A stretch of 44,717 nt of DNA from Rhizobium sp. 2MFCol3.1 (GCF_000377565.1 NZ_KB898382.1:1-44717), one strand, 5' to 3'; positions 8,901 to 17,340 are shown, numbered from the stretch's first letter. Program-made: numbers and translations. The notes: a model not told the origin generated them from the letters alone.

Positions 8901-9827
8901 ATGATCGTGCGCCCCCGCCCAACCCTCTTCAAGCTCTTCTTCATTCTTCGCGGCTCGATCATCAAGCGTGTCCTGCCGCAGATCATCCTCACCGCCGTGC
9001 TCTCGTCGCTGGTCGTGCTCTGTCACACGCTGTGGCCGGGCGTCCTGCCGGTCTTCAACGGCGCCCCCTTCGCGCTGCTAGGCATTGCGCTGTCGATCTT
9101 CCTCGGTTTCCGCAACAACGCCTGCTACGACCGCTGGTGGGAAGCGCGCCGGCAATGGGGCGTGATCGTCTTTTCCGCCCGCCATTTCGCCCGCCAGACC
9201 CTGATCCTCGAAACGATGTCGGGCGAAGCAGGAAAGGAAGCCCGCAAACGCGTGCTGACGCTCGTCATCGCCTTCGTCCAGTCGCTTGTCCCGCACCTGC
9301 GCAGCGGCATCTCCCGCCACAAGGTCGAACGACTGCTGCCTGACGATATCAACGCCCACTACGCCGCCAGCCGCAACCCGCCCGAAGCGCTGTCGCTGGA
9401 AATTGCCCGCGAACTCGCCGATCTCCGCGCCAAGGGCATGCTGACCGACATCAACTACCAGATGCTCGACCGCACGCTTGCCGATCTGACGCTCGCCCAG
9501 GCCTCCTGCGAGCGCATCCGCTGGACGCCGGTCCCCTTCGGCTACACGCTGCTCTTGCACCGCACGGCCCACCTCTTCTGCCTGATGCTGCCCTTCGGCT
9601 TCGACGACGTGCTCGGCTGGTTCATGCCCTTCGGCACCGCACTCGTCGCCTACACCTTCTTCGGTCTCGACGCGCTCGGCGACGAACTGGAAGAACCCTT
9701 CGGCAAGCAACCCAACGCGCTTCCCATCGAGGCGATCGCCGATACCGTCGAGATCAACATCCGCGAGGCGATGGGAGAGAAGGACCTGCCGCCGCTGCCG
9801 GTGGCGGTGGATTATTTGTTGATGTAG
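8901..9827 (+). CDS. Bestrophin-family channel (UPF0187)
   Basis: A 308-residue integral membrane protein. It has early hydrophobic helices (about 25-45 and 50-70) and the family words LGFRNNACYDRWWEARRQWG (about 70-90) and GDELEEPFG near residue 275, both typical of bacterial bestrophins such as YneE. Bestrophins form pentameric anion or cation channels in the inner membrane. The ATG at 8901 is immediately preceded by CCCCGCATC with no clear ribosome site, so the exact start is slightly uncertain. It stands alone after a RIME and converges on the MFS gene. Confidence 0.88.
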   Translation: MIVRPRPTLFKLFFILRGSIIKRVLPQIILTAVLSSLVVLCHTLWPGVLPVFNGAPFALLGIALSIFLGFRNNACYDRWWEARRQWGVIVFSARHFARQTLILETMSGEAGKEARKRVLTLVIAFVQSLVPHLRSGISRHKVERLLPDDINAHYAASRNPPEALSLEIARELADLRAKGMLTDINYQMLDRTLADLTLAQASCERIRWTPVPFGYTLLLHRTAHLFCLMLPFGFDDVLGWFMPFGTALVAYTFFGLDALGDELEEPFGKQPNALPIEAIADTVEINIREAMGEKDLPPLPVAVDYLLM

Positions 9828-9914
9828 GTGCTGACTTGGGCGTGGCGATTGTCACGTTCGGAACCGGTCTACGCCGCTCCCCCTCAGGATGTTCGCCGAG
9901 ACCACCCCACACTC

Positions 9915-10086
9915 GACGTCATCCTCGGCCGTCGTGCCGAGGATCTAAGCACGTCTCCACGAATGCAACGGTGCGGCTTCTACGGCAAAGGTCGCCGCAA
10001 ACACCAGCCCACGCCCCCGGTCGATCCACCCACGTCGAGCACGCTGCTGCGTGCTTAGATCCTCGGGACAAGCCCGAGGAAGACGC
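9915..10086. repeat. Hairpin-armed inverted repeat element
   Basis: The left arm at about 9939-9953 (GAGGATCTAAGCACG) is perfectly complementary to the right arm at 10050-10064 (CGTGCTTAGATCCTC). Each arm also folds on itself: ATCCTCGGC/GCCGAGGAT on the left and ATCCTCGGG/CCCGAGGA on the right. Nothing else is visible in the roughly 300-base gap between the convergent bestrophin and MFS genes. It is probably a dispersed rhizobial repeat. Confidence 0.65.
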
Positions 10087-10132
10087 CGGGAGCGTGGGCG
10101 CGTCGCCATTCCAACGGCTTACGAGCAGGCAG

Positions 10133-11368
10133 TCAGCGCTCGGCCCCATCCCCCCTCGGCCGCACCATCCACGAATACGCCGCCCCGGCGATCAACAGCA
10201 CGCAGGTGCCGAGAAACACCGCCCGCATGCCGATATGCCCGCCGACGAAGCCGCCGAGGATCGGACCCGCCACCTGGCCGACATATTGCGAGGAGACCGA
10301 CCATCCGAGGATGCTGCCGGCGGCGCTGTCGGGGACGCTGTGGCGGATCACGGCGGAGATGCAGGGGAGCAGGCCGCCGAGCGCCACGCCCATCAGGAAA
10401 CGCAAGACGATCAGCTGCCACGAAGACGTCACGAAAGCCTGCGGGATCAGGAGCAGGCCGGCGATGCCGAGCGCGCCTGCGATGACAGGCCAGTGGCCGA
10501 TCCGGTCCGCCAGCTTGCCCAGCCGCGAGGCAGAAAGGATGCTGCCGAGGGCGGCTGCCGACATGACGATGCCGGCGATGATGGTCACCCGCGCCGCGTC
10601 GTCCACCAGCTGCGCGACATAGACGGTGATGATCGGCTCGATCGACATGTTGGCGAGCATCAGCAGCATGCCGGTGAAGAGCATGGCGATGACGGGCCGC
10701 TTGTCCGGTATCGAGGCCCAGCCGCCGCTCTGCTTGGCGGCCTTCTTGCGGGCAGGGGACTTCTCCTCCTTGATGAGAAACAGCGTCGCCAGAAAGGCGA
10801 GGAAGATCATCGCGCCGGCGGCGAGAAACGTGCCGCGAATGCCGATCAAGGGCGGCAGCACGCCGCCAATCAGCGGCCCGACCAGATTGCCGGCCATGAT
10901 GCCTGAGGCCAGCGTTCCCAGTGCCCAGGCCGAACGGTCCTTCGGCGTCTGCGTCGCCACCAGCACCATCGAGCCGGAGGAATAGCCGCCCGCCAGCCCG
11001 ACGAAGAGCCGGAGCGCCACCAGCTGCCAGACGTTCCCGGCCATGCCCATCAGCGAGATCGCCACCGTCATGCCGAGGCTGGCGCGCACCAGCATCAGCT
11101 TGCGCCCATAGATATCTCCGAGCCGTCCCCACAGCGGCGCCACGAAGGCGGCGGCGAAGAAGGTGGCGCCATAGGCGATCCCCGACCATTGCACGATCGC
11201 GGCATGATCGCTGACGCCGAGCTCCTCGACATAGAGCGGCAGGAAGGGGAGCAACAGCGTCATAGCCACGATGGTCGTGAACGAGCCGACAAGCGAAACC
11301 GCCAGATTGCGTTTCCAATGGATCGAGCCTGGTTCGGCAGCGGCTGCATCCCATTTCGTATCGGTCAT
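10133..11368 (-). CDS. MFS exporter, DHA1 type
   Basis: About 411 residues with twelve predicted membrane helices. The MFS A-motif is visible as GRLGDIYGRKLMLVRA (about 80-95), and its repeat in the second half is GKLADRIGHWPVIAGALGIA. Close in type to MdtG-like multidrug exporters that use the proton gradient. A long upstream in-frame extension is open, but the ATG at 11368 begins MTDTKWDAAAAEPGS and overlaps the PEBP stop codon as ATGA, implying translational coupling. It is the last gene of the minus-strand block under the TetR regulator. The substrate is unknown. Confidence 0.85.
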   Translation of the reverse strand: MTDTKWDAAAAEPGSIHWKRNLAVSLVGSFTTIVAMTLLLPFLPLYVEELGVSDHAAIVQWSGIAYGATFFAAAFVAPLWGRLGDIYGRKLMLVRASLGMTVAISLMGMAGNVWQLVALRLFVGLAGGYSSGSMVLVATQTPKDRSAWALGTLASGIMAGNLVGPLIGGVLPPLIGIRGTFLAAGAMIFLAFLATLFLIKEEKSPARKKAAKQSGGWASIPDKRPVIAMLFTGMLLMLANMSIEPIITVYVAQLVDDAARVTIIAGIVMSAAALGSILSASRLGKLADRIGHWPVIAGALGIAGLLLIPQAFVTSSWQLIVLRFLMGVALGGLLPCISAVIRHSVPDSAAGSILGWSVSSQYVGQVAGPILGGFVGGHIGMRAVFLGTCVLLIAGAAYSWMVRPRGDGAER

Positions 11369-12042
11369 TTCGTGGCCTTCGCATTGATCGTGTAGGTCAG
11401 TTCCGCCGCACCGGACGAAACGATATGGCCCTTTGCCGCGGCGAGGAAATCGGCGCGGGTGAAGGCCTTGGGAAGTGTGAGCCTGTCGGTATCGAGCGCA
11501 TAGGCCGTGATGCGGTAACGGTGGATGCGCAAGTCGTTCCAGGGAGGACACGCGCCCATATAGCCCCCATGCGGCCCATCCTTCAAGAAGGCGGCGAAGC
11601 CGTTCTGCCCGCGCCGCCCGTGCTTGGTCATCTCAAGCGCAAGGCCGCCCGCCGGCATGCCGTCGCCATCCGCGCCTTCGGCAAGTTCGGTGACCGACGC
11701 GGGGATGTCGGCAAGGATCCAGTGTGTGAATTCCATGCGCGGCGCATCCTTGTCGATCTCGGTTCCTTGCCTGTTCAGCAGCGAAAGATCGGCCGGAACG
11801 TCGGCGTCGGTCATGACGACGGCATAAGAGCGGGTTCCCGCGGGACCTCTCGTCCATGAGAGGGCAGGGCTCCTGTTGCTGCCCGCGGCCGCTTTTCCGT
11901 CGTTCGCGACACAGGATGCGTTCTGCGGGAGAAGTGTGCCGCCCGGGCCGCTGTTGCCGAAGGTCACCGTGATGTCGGCGGCCATGAGCGGGGCGGAAAA
12001 AGACACGATGGCGGCGGCGGTTGCGATGGTTGCGATATGCAT
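11365..12042 (-). CDS. Periplasmic YbhB/YbcL-type PEBP protein
   Basis: 225 residues. A cleavable signal peptide (to about ...SAPLMAA) leads into a phosphatidylethanolamine-binding-protein fold: TFGNSGPGGTLLPQNASC, RSPALSWTRGPAGTRSYAVV, MTDADVP and MEFTHWILADIP are the family segments. These are the bacterial Raf-kinase-inhibitor-like proteins; their ligand is unknown. The ATG at 12042 has GAGGA 7 bases upstream. Its stop overlaps the MFS start by ATGA, and an 88-base gap separates it from the AraC gene upstream. Confidence 0.85.
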   Translation of the reverse strand: MHIATIATAAAIVSFSAPLMAADITVTFGNSGPGGTLLPQNASCVANDGKAAAGSNRSPALSWTRGPAGTRSYAVVMTDADVPADLSLLNRQGTEIDKDAPRMEFTHWILADIPASVTELAEGADGDGMPAGGLALEMTKHGRRGQNGFAAFLKDGPHGGYMGACPPWNDLRIHRYRITAYALDTDRLTLPKAFTRADFLAAAKGHIVSSGAAELTYTINAKATK

Positions 12043-12130
12043 GAGTTCGTCCTCTCGTTCGATGGACGAGCTCTAGCAATCCCGGTCATGGCAGGATGTG
12101 CAGAAACGCTCAAAAATCGCCCACGCGCGC

Positions 12131-12970
12131 TCAAACGTCGGCGGGTCGCTTCTCGGCTGTTTCGGAGCGCATGCGCTCGGCAAAGCGGCGCGGCGAGCGG
12201 TATCCCGTTGCCAGCGCGGCCTCGCGAAGCGAAGCGCCATCGTCGGCCAGCATCGTGGTTGCAAGCTCGATCCGGACCTCGGCAAGCAGCGTGCGCAGCG
12301 ATGTGTCTTCGCTGGCGAGCCGCCGTCTCAAGGTGGCGTTGCTGGTGCCAAGCTCGGCGGCGATCATGTCGGCGGTCCAGGCTCTGTCCGGCTGCCAGCG
12401 AACCAGCCCGCGAACGGCGTCTGCCGTCGTCCGCGCCTTGAAGGGCAGGGCGCCGCGCATGCCGAGAACCATCAACACTTCCATCACCCGGTGCTCGATC
12501 AGCGCCGCGGGCAGGTTGCCGGCAACGATGCCTTCGCCGGCATGGTGAATGGCGCTGGAAAGCGCCGCGTCGAGCGGCAGGTCGAGCTGCCCGCCCTTGC
12601 GGTGTGGCGGAAAGGCACGGCTTGCGCGGGCAACCAGTTCGTCGGGAAAATCGATGAAGATGGCGCGATAGACACCCGTTGCCGTATCAGGATCGTTGAC
12701 CACGTCGCCGCGCCATCCGCCGGGCAGCACGAGCACGGTACCGGCCGCAAACCGCAAGTGCCGCCCCATCGTCACGACCTCCTTCGACCCCTCCACGATC
12801 ACGACGATCGAAGCGCGTGGAAAGGAACAGCCGGCGATGCGCTCGCGCTCGCGGGTGACAAAGGAAAACAGGGCCGAGGCCCGCAAGGCGCCGTCAGGCA
12901 GCGCGGACGGGCGATTGTCCCTGGCTGCCAGTTTCAGCAGCCGCTCCAATATGTGTTCGACGTCAGACAT
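12131..12970 (-). CDS. AraC-family transcriptional regulator
   Basis: About 279 residues. The N-terminal part is a cupin-like sensor domain (SFPRASIVVIVEGSKEVV, then LVLPGGWRGDVVN). The C-terminal 100 residues hold the two AraC helix-turn-helices: WTADMIAAELGTSNATLRRRL and LREAALATGYRSPRRFAERM. It ends EKRPADV. The ATG at 12970 overlaps the end of the upstream membrane-protein gene (ATGTCTGA), so it is probably translated by coupling, as no good ribosome site precedes it. It may be a second layer of control over the PEBP and MFS genes downstream. Confidence 0.88.
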   Translation of the reverse strand: MSDVEHILERLLKLAARDNRPSALPDGALRASALFSFVTRERERIAGCSFPRASIVVIVEGSKEVVTMGRHLRFAAGTVLVLPGGWRGDVVNDPDTATGVYRAIFIDFPDELVARASRAFPPHRKGGQLDLPLDAALSSAIHHAGEGIVAGNLPAALIEHRVMEVLMVLGMRGALPFKARTTADAVRGLVRWQPDRAWTADMIAAELGTSNATLRRRLASEDTSLRTLLAEVRIELATTMLADDGASLREAALATGYRSPRRFAERMRSETAEKRPADV

Positions 12971-13481
12971 GGGGGACCCACGCAACCACCCGCCGCGCCT
13001 GTCCGCGCGAGACGAGGAAAGCCTGCGCTAGGCTGCCCGCCGCGAATAGCACCACCCAGATCAGTAGGGCCGTCTGCACCGGCGGGGAATCCGGGCCGTT
13101 GCCGATCGGGTGCGAGGGTGGCAGGCGCGACAGCGTCTCGTTGATCCCGGGCACCCAGAGCAGGAAATAGGTGAAGGAGAAGCCGAGGTTCCTGAGATAG
13201 GGGATCAGCCGCCCGAGGAAGCCGAGCTTCGGCAGCACGAGACAGATGGCGGAGACGAGAAGAACGATGATGGCCAGCGCATGACCTGGATTGAAGCCGC
13301 CGGTGGACGACAGGCCGAAGGCGCTGATGGCGGAAAGCGCAAGCGTCGAAAGATAGACCTTGCCGACCGTCGTTTCCGGGCGAATAGCCCGGTACTTCGC
13401 GAAGCTGTAGAGGCCGGCGACGGCGGGGACGATGCTGATGGCGGTGTGGATCTCACCGAGAAGCGAAAGCGGATTGGCCAT
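12963..13481 (-). CDS. Small integral membrane protein of unknown function
   Basis: 172 residues with about four or five hydrophobic segments (SIVPAVAGLYSFAKY, LSTLALSAISAFGLS, ALAIIVLLVSAICLVLP, FTYFLLWVPG, ALLIWVVLFAAGSLAQAFLV). I do not recognise a named family with confidence; the layout is reminiscent of DUF2306-like proteins. I chose the ATG at 13481 because AGGAAA lies 7 bases before it. The palindrome recognised upstream (13500-13517) sits just before this start, so it is the most likely direct target of the TetR repressor. It overlaps the AraC gene by 8 bases. Confidence 0.75.
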   Translation of the reverse strand: MANPLSLLGEIHTAISIVPAVAGLYSFAKYRAIRPETTVGKVYLSTLALSAISAFGLSSTGGFNPGHALAIIVLLVSAICLVLPKLGFLGRLIPYLRNLGFSFTYFLLWVPGINETLSRLPPSHPIGNGPDSPPVQTALLIWVVLFAAGSLAQAFLVSRGQARRVVAWVPHV

Positions 13482-13499
13482 GTCTGTTTCCTTTTGTGA

Positions 13500-13517
13500 G
13501 CCGACTAGTCGGTCGGT
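13500..13517. promoter_or_regulatory. Candidate TetR operator before the membrane-protein gene
   Basis: GCCGAC-TAGTCG-GTCGGT, containing the perfect 12-base palindrome CCGACTAGTCGG at 13501-13512. An almost identical site lies before the TetR gene at 14166-14183. It is placed 19 bases upstream of the membrane-protein start, where a bound repressor would block expression. Confidence 0.65.
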
Positions 13518-13577
13518 CTGATGGGCAAATGGGGGCAAAGATATGCGCATGCACGTCATGTCTGAGATAGTAGCGAT

Positions 13578-14153
13578 CTAGCCGGTAAGTCTCTGCAGCG
13601 CCGGCTCTGTAATGCTTGCATAGAGTTCGGCGTCGCCACCGGCGACCCGCGCCGCCAGCATGGCGCCATGCACGGTAGCGACGAGAATGCGGGCGCTGCG
13701 CTCCGCGTCCTCGCTACTCGCCAGCTCGCCTTTCTTCAGCCCCTCGTCGATGAAGCCGGTGAGCCTTGTGATCAGCTCGTCGAAATGCGCCTTCACCTGC
13801 TCGGCGACCTCGGGCGGCAGGCTCGGCAGTTCGGCGGCGAGCAGCGCCGCGATGCAGAACGGCGCGTTGTTGTCGCGAATGCATTGTTCCCAGAAACCGA
13901 CATAGCCGGCAAGCCGCCTGTCGGCGCGCGGTTCATGCGCCGCCATCGCCCCCATCCCATCCTCGGTCGCTTGCCGGTAGCGGGCGATCACCGCGACCGC
14001 CAGATCGGCCTTGCCGGGAAAATGATGATGGATCGTCGCCTTGCCGACGCCGACCACCGCGGAGATATCCGCGTAGCTGAAGGCGTTGTAGCCGCGTGTG
14101 ACGATCAGCGCCTGCGCGGTTTCGAGAATGCGTGTGTATGTATCCGAAGCCAT
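13578..14153 (-). CDS. TetR-family transcriptional repressor
   Basis: About 191 residues. The N-terminal DNA-binding domain shows TRILETAQALIVTRGYNAFS, then YADISAVVGVGKATIHHHFPGKADL, the classic TetR helix-turn-helix with the HHHFPGKADL hinge. The C-terminal half is a variable helical ligand domain. An open frame extends 21 codons upstream, but that extension covers the operator, so the ATG at 14153 (MASDTYTRIL) is preferred. It is followed by the membrane protein, AraC, PEBP and MFS genes on the same strand. Paired operators suggest it represses itself and that block; the inducer is unknown. Confidence 0.88.
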   Translation of the reverse strand: MASDTYTRILETAQALIVTRGYNAFSYADISAVVGVGKATIHHHFPGKADLAVAVIARYRQATEDGMGAMAAHEPRADRRLAGYVGFWEQCIRDNNAPFCIAALLAAELPSLPPEVAEQVKAHFDELITRLTGFIDEGLKKGELASSEDAERSARILVATVHGAMLAARVAGGDAELYASITEPALQRLTG

Positions 14154-14165
14154 GAGTGGATATCT

Positions 14166-14183
14166 ACCGACTAGTTGGTCGGT
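14166..14183. promoter_or_regulatory. Candidate TetR autoregulatory operator
   Basis: ACCGAC-TAGTTG-GTCGGT, a 6-6-6 inverted repeat 13 bases upstream of the TetR start. It matches the site at 13500-13517 at nearly every position. Two copies, each before a gene of the same block, are good evidence for one regulator. Confidence 0.65.
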
Positions 14184-14343
14184 CGTCAACGGGGCGCACG
14201 GAAACGTGACTGGCACGGCGTGGTGGCCGAGGAGCGTGTCGCATCCGCGGCAATCTCGCGCCGGCGCCGTTCAGGCGAACTTCTATAAGAGGAACACGCA
14301 GCCGCTGGCCTGCCAAACGGCATAATCAGACATCATTGGCGAA

Positions 14344-14370
14344 CGACCCGGCACGCCTTGCGCCGGGTCG
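14344..14370 (-). terminator. Terminator hairpin after the coiled-coil gene
   Basis: CGACCCGGC and GCCGGGTCG form a perfect 9-pair stem around a 9-base loop, 11 bases beyond the coiled-coil stop codon on the minus strand. There is only a weak U-tract. Confidence 0.5.
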
Positions 14371-14381
14371 CCGCAAAGATC

Positions 14382-15917
14382 TTACTCCGCAGGGAGAATG
14401 TGTGTGGTCTCGCCCGTGTCGGAACCGCCGCTCGTCCTCGTCTGTAGCAGCGATGTCTCCGAAATGTCGATCAGCGGGGAATAGGTCGCGGCCGGCATCC
14501 GGATTTCATTCATCCGCACCTCGCTTGTCTTGTCGTCCCGCGCATCGATGGCGATCGCGCCGCCGCGTTCGCTGCGGGCGGCTTCAAGCTGTCCGTTCAT
14601 GATGGCGCGTTCGGCACGCAGCTGCCGGATTTCGGACTTGGCGATCTCAAGGCTGGTGCGCAGCTGGCTGATTTCGTGGCGGTCGGAATCGATCCGCGTG
14701 TCCATGTCGCGGCGCAGCGCATCGGCGTCCCGGTCGCGGCGAATGCGCAGGCTGTCGATTTCGCGCAGCTTCATCGTCAGCTCGTTGTTTTCGCCGGCAA
14801 GCTCGCGCCGCGCCGTCTCGCTTTCGCTGCCCGTGGCGCGTGCCCGCTGCAGCTCTTCGTCCAGCCGCTCGGCGTGCGAAAGGGCCGTGGCAAGCTCGGA
14901 TTTCACGCGCTTGGTTTCGTTGCGTGCCGCCTGCAGCTCTTCGTCGGTCATCCGGTTGCGGCCGTTTGCCGTCACCAGCAGCTTTTCCACGAGCTCGGCC
15001 TTGGAGCCGATGGCGTCATGGCGCGTGGTCAGATGCGCGATCTCCAGCGCCGAGGAGGATTGCAGCGTCTCGAACTCGACCTCGAGCCGCTTATGGCGTT
15101 CCTCGATCAGCGAGAGTTCCTGCTTCATGCCTGACGATGCGGCCTGCAGGTTGCGCACCAGAGCTTCCTGCTCCGTCAGGCTGCGTTTCAGGTGACCGCG
15201 CTCTTCGGTCAGCCGCGCCATCTCGCGGCTGTGGACGCCGTTGTCGCGGCGGGAGGTTTCGATCAGCAGTTCATGCGCGGTCGTCTCGTTGTCGAGGCGC
15301 GCTTTGGTCGCCGCCAGCTCGCGGCTGCGTTGCTCCAGCTCCTGCTGCGCCCGCTTCAGCAAGGTCGATGCCTCGTCGAACTGGATCGTCCGGTCGTTGA
15401 GTTCGCGTTCGGCGTCGAGCAGCCGCGTCTCGATGATGGTGAATTCCTCGAGCGCGATCTCGTGCAGCCCTTGCAGGGTGGTGAGTTCCTCGCGCAGGGT
15501 GGCGCTTTCCGAGCGCAGTTGCGCATTGTCGTTGCGGAATGTCTTGTTCTCGCCCGTCAGCCGCGCATTGTCGTGGTCGGCCTTCTCGCGGGCGCTGCTT
15601 TCATAGTTCAGCAGCGAAGCGATGCGCGCGCATTCGGCGCGAAGCGCGCCGGTCTCGCTGAGCGACTGGCTATGCGTGCCGATCAGCGTCGCCACGCGCG
15701 TCTGCAGCGACGTCAGGCTGGACAAGAGCTCGTCCGAATTGCGCTGGTTGTCCTCGATCGCCGAGCCGAAGGCCGACAGGTCCCTGACATCGGGCATCGC
15801 ATAGCCCGGCCGCTCCACCGTATTTGGCCTGCTATCGGCGATCGACGCCTGCTGTTGTTGCCCGGCGGCCGGCAGCAACCGGCCGTCTTCCGCGCGACGA
15901 AAAAAACTCATGACCAT
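14382..15917 (-). CDS. Large coiled-coil protein of unknown function
   Basis: About 511 residues. Residues 60 to 440 are almost continuous heptad-like coiled coil rich in Glu, Arg, Leu and Ala (for example RAQQELEQRSRELAATKARL). The N-terminus (MSFFRRAEDGRLLPA then QQQQ) and the C-terminal tail (ATYSPLIDISETSLL) are not coiled. There is no signal peptide or membrane helix, so it is cytosolic, possibly a filament or scaffold. GGGGA lies 8 bases before the ATG at 15917 (MVMSFF); MSFF two codons later is an alternative. Intermediate-filament-like or polar-growth roles known in other rhizobial coiled-coil proteins are possible but not shown by the sequence. Confidence 0.75.
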   Translation of the reverse strand: MVMSFFRRAEDGRLLPAAGQQQQASIADSRPNTVERPGYAMPDVRDLSAFGSAIEDNQRNSDELLSSLTSLQTRVATLIGTHSQSLSETGALRAECARIASLLNYESSAREKADHDNARLTGENKTFRNDNAQLRSESATLREELTTLQGLHEIALEEFTIIETRLLDAERELNDRTIQFDEASTLLKRAQQELEQRSRELAATKARLDNETTAHELLIETSRRDNGVHSREMARLTEERGHLKRSLTEQEALVRNLQAASSGMKQELSLIEERHKRLEVEFETLQSSSALEIAHLTTRHDAIGSKAELVEKLLVTANGRNRMTDEELQAARNETKRVKSELATALSHAERLDEELQRARATGSESETARRELAGENNELTMKLREIDSLRIRRDRDADALRRDMDTRIDSDRHEISQLRTSLEIAKSEIRQLRAERAIMNGQLEAARSERGGAIAIDARDDKTSEVRMNEIRMPAATYSPLIDISETSLLQTRTSGGSDTGETTHILPAE

Positions 15918-16010
15918 ATCTCGTGTCCCCAAACACCACACCACGGACGCATTCGAAATATGCCTCCCGACTAATCAAGTAACATGTATTTAAGATTGAG
16001 TCGGACTCAT

Positions 16011-16035
16011 TAAAACGATGCCAATAGTTGCATCG
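16011..16035 (-). terminator. Rho-independent terminator after the M15 peptidase gene
   Basis: On the minus strand CGATGC pairs with GCATCG across an 8-base loop and is followed by TTTTA. It lies about 175 bases past the M15 peptidase stop, in a gap with no gene, so the peptidase transcript would carry a long 3' region or another short transcript ends here. Confidence 0.5.
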
Positions 16036-16209
16036 TGAAAGGCCTATGTGTCTTTGTCAAAAGACGAATGATGACAATCAACAGCCTTCTCGCGCTGTCA
16101 AATCTTTGCCCGATGTCATGTGGGATTTGCGCCACAGGGGAGGCGGCGCGGCATTTGTCGACCATGTGGCCCGGCCGCATGGTATATCCGTAGGCCAGCA
16201 ACGGCGACG

Positions 16210-16659
16210 TCAATCCTCGTAAAGCTTCGATTTCTTCGACCATTTGCGCCAGGGGTGCAGTTCGAAGTGCGGCATGTCCCAGCCGTCCCTGATATCGCCG
16301 TTCATGTCCCAATCGCCGCCCCAGCGCAGCTTCAACGGCTTTCCGTCAAGACCTTCGAGCCCAAGCTTTTCGGGCAGCGGCAGGATGACCTTGGAGAGCC
16401 GGATGAAAGCCTGCTTGTTCTTCCAGTCATAGGGTGCAGGAAACAGATCGAAGGCGATCGCCGGCACGTAGTTATGGGCCGAGTCGCCGAAATGCACTTT
16501 CGAGAAACCGCCATTGAAGGCCCGCTCCTGCGCATCGCGCCCACGCGTCGAATCGAGCACCTTGAAATCGATCTCCCGGATCGCCGCCTGGGCGATGGCC
16601 TGCAGATGCGGATGGCATTTCGCAAGGGCGGCAAGCGATGCGCTGCTGAAATGAAACAT
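16210..16659 (-). CDS. Phage-type M15 peptidoglycan peptidase (endolysin-like)
   Basis: 149 residues, the size of single-domain M15 endolysins that cut the L-Ala-D-Glu or related peptide bonds of peptidoglycan. Zinc ligands are inferred as His62 and Asp71 in SAHNYVPAIAFDLFP and His131 in DMPHFEL; LRWGGDWDMNGDI lies between them, as in the family. The start at 16659 has GGGAGG at ideal spacing. There is no signal peptide, so it would need a holin or lysis for export. No other phage gene is adjacent, which suggests a domesticated or stranded phage gene. Confidence 0.78.
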   Translation of the reverse strand: MFHFSSASLAALAKCHPHLQAIAQAAIREIDFKVLDSTRGRDAQERAFNGGFSKVHFGDSAHNYVPAIAFDLFPAPYDWKNKQAFIRLSKVILPLPEKLGLEGLDGKPLKLRWGGDWDMNGDIRDGWDMPHFELHPWRKWSKKSKLYED

Positions 16660-16800
16660 GACATCCTCCCATGCCGCGCCATCGATCGGCCGGCGTCGGA
16701 AGGTTAGCGAAAGGGAGGTTGCGCGTACACAAATCGAGTGCAATCGGTAATTGTGAACGGCGCGTCGATGTAGGCTGAAGACAATCGCGTGCGCGGCGCC

Positions 16801-17160
16801 TCACTCGTCCGGCAGGATCCCCATCCGCTCGGTCTCGAGTTCCGTCCCGAGCTCCACCGCCTTGGTCTTCTTGTCGTAAATGCAGAAGTAGCTGACGAAG
16901 CCGTTGGCGCCCTTCGGCTTGCCCGTCACCAGCGCCATGCCGAAATTCTCGCTGCCGAAGGGATCGACGACCGCATGCGGCAGTTCCACCTGCGCGCGCG
17001 CCGCCATCTCGCATTTTCCCTGCACCTCGGCTGCAAAATCTTGCCAGGCGTCACCCGAGGAGGCCAAAGCGGTGCCGCCCGCAGCCAGAAAAGCCGCGAT
17101 GAAGGCGGCCGCAAAGCCGATCGGGTGGAGCATTGGGTGCCCTGTAACGCCAAGCCTCAT
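16801..17160 (-). CDS. Small secreted hypothetical protein
   Basis: 119 residues beginning MRLGVTGHPMLHPIGFAAAF, with a signal peptide ending near TALASSG, so it is probably periplasmic. The mature part (about 80 residues) has two cysteines and segments such as DPFGSENFGMALVTGKPKG and FVSYFCIYDKKTKAVELG. I do not recognise a family. A GAGGG site 6 bases before the ATG at 17160 supports this start. It is divergent from sodB. Confidence 0.65.
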   Translation of the reverse strand: MRLGVTGHPMLHPIGFAAAFIAAFLAAGGTALASSGDAWQDFAAEVQGKCEMAARAQVELPHAVVDPFGSENFGMALVTGKPKGANGFVSYFCIYDKKTKAVELGTELETERMGILPDE

Positions 17161-17311
17161 ACTGAGCCCTCGCACATTTTTGGCCCTCGCGCCCACGCTT
17201 GGAAGGCCATGCCATAAAGCACTGTCATCATGATTGATTTGCGCCTTGCATGCCAAGCCCTTAGCGCGGCTAAATTTTCTTCCGCAGCGGTCTTTTTTGA
17301 CATTTCGCAGG

Positions 17312-17340
17312 TTGCCTCACCAAGCTTGCGCTCCTATGTT
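17312..17340 (+). promoter_or_regulatory. Probable sigma-70 type promoter of sodB
   Basis: TTGCCT (17312-17317), a 17-base spacer, and TATGTT (17335-17340), four of six matches at each box. Predicted transcription would start near 17347, leaving a 5' leader of about 40 bases that ends in the AAGGAG ribosome site. A second TTGACA at 17297 has no partner at proper spacing. Confidence 0.4.

Noticed and set aside
17297..17302. TTGACA as the sodB -35 box
   Set aside because: There is no -10-like sequence at 16-18 bases; TTGCCT with TATGTT fits better.
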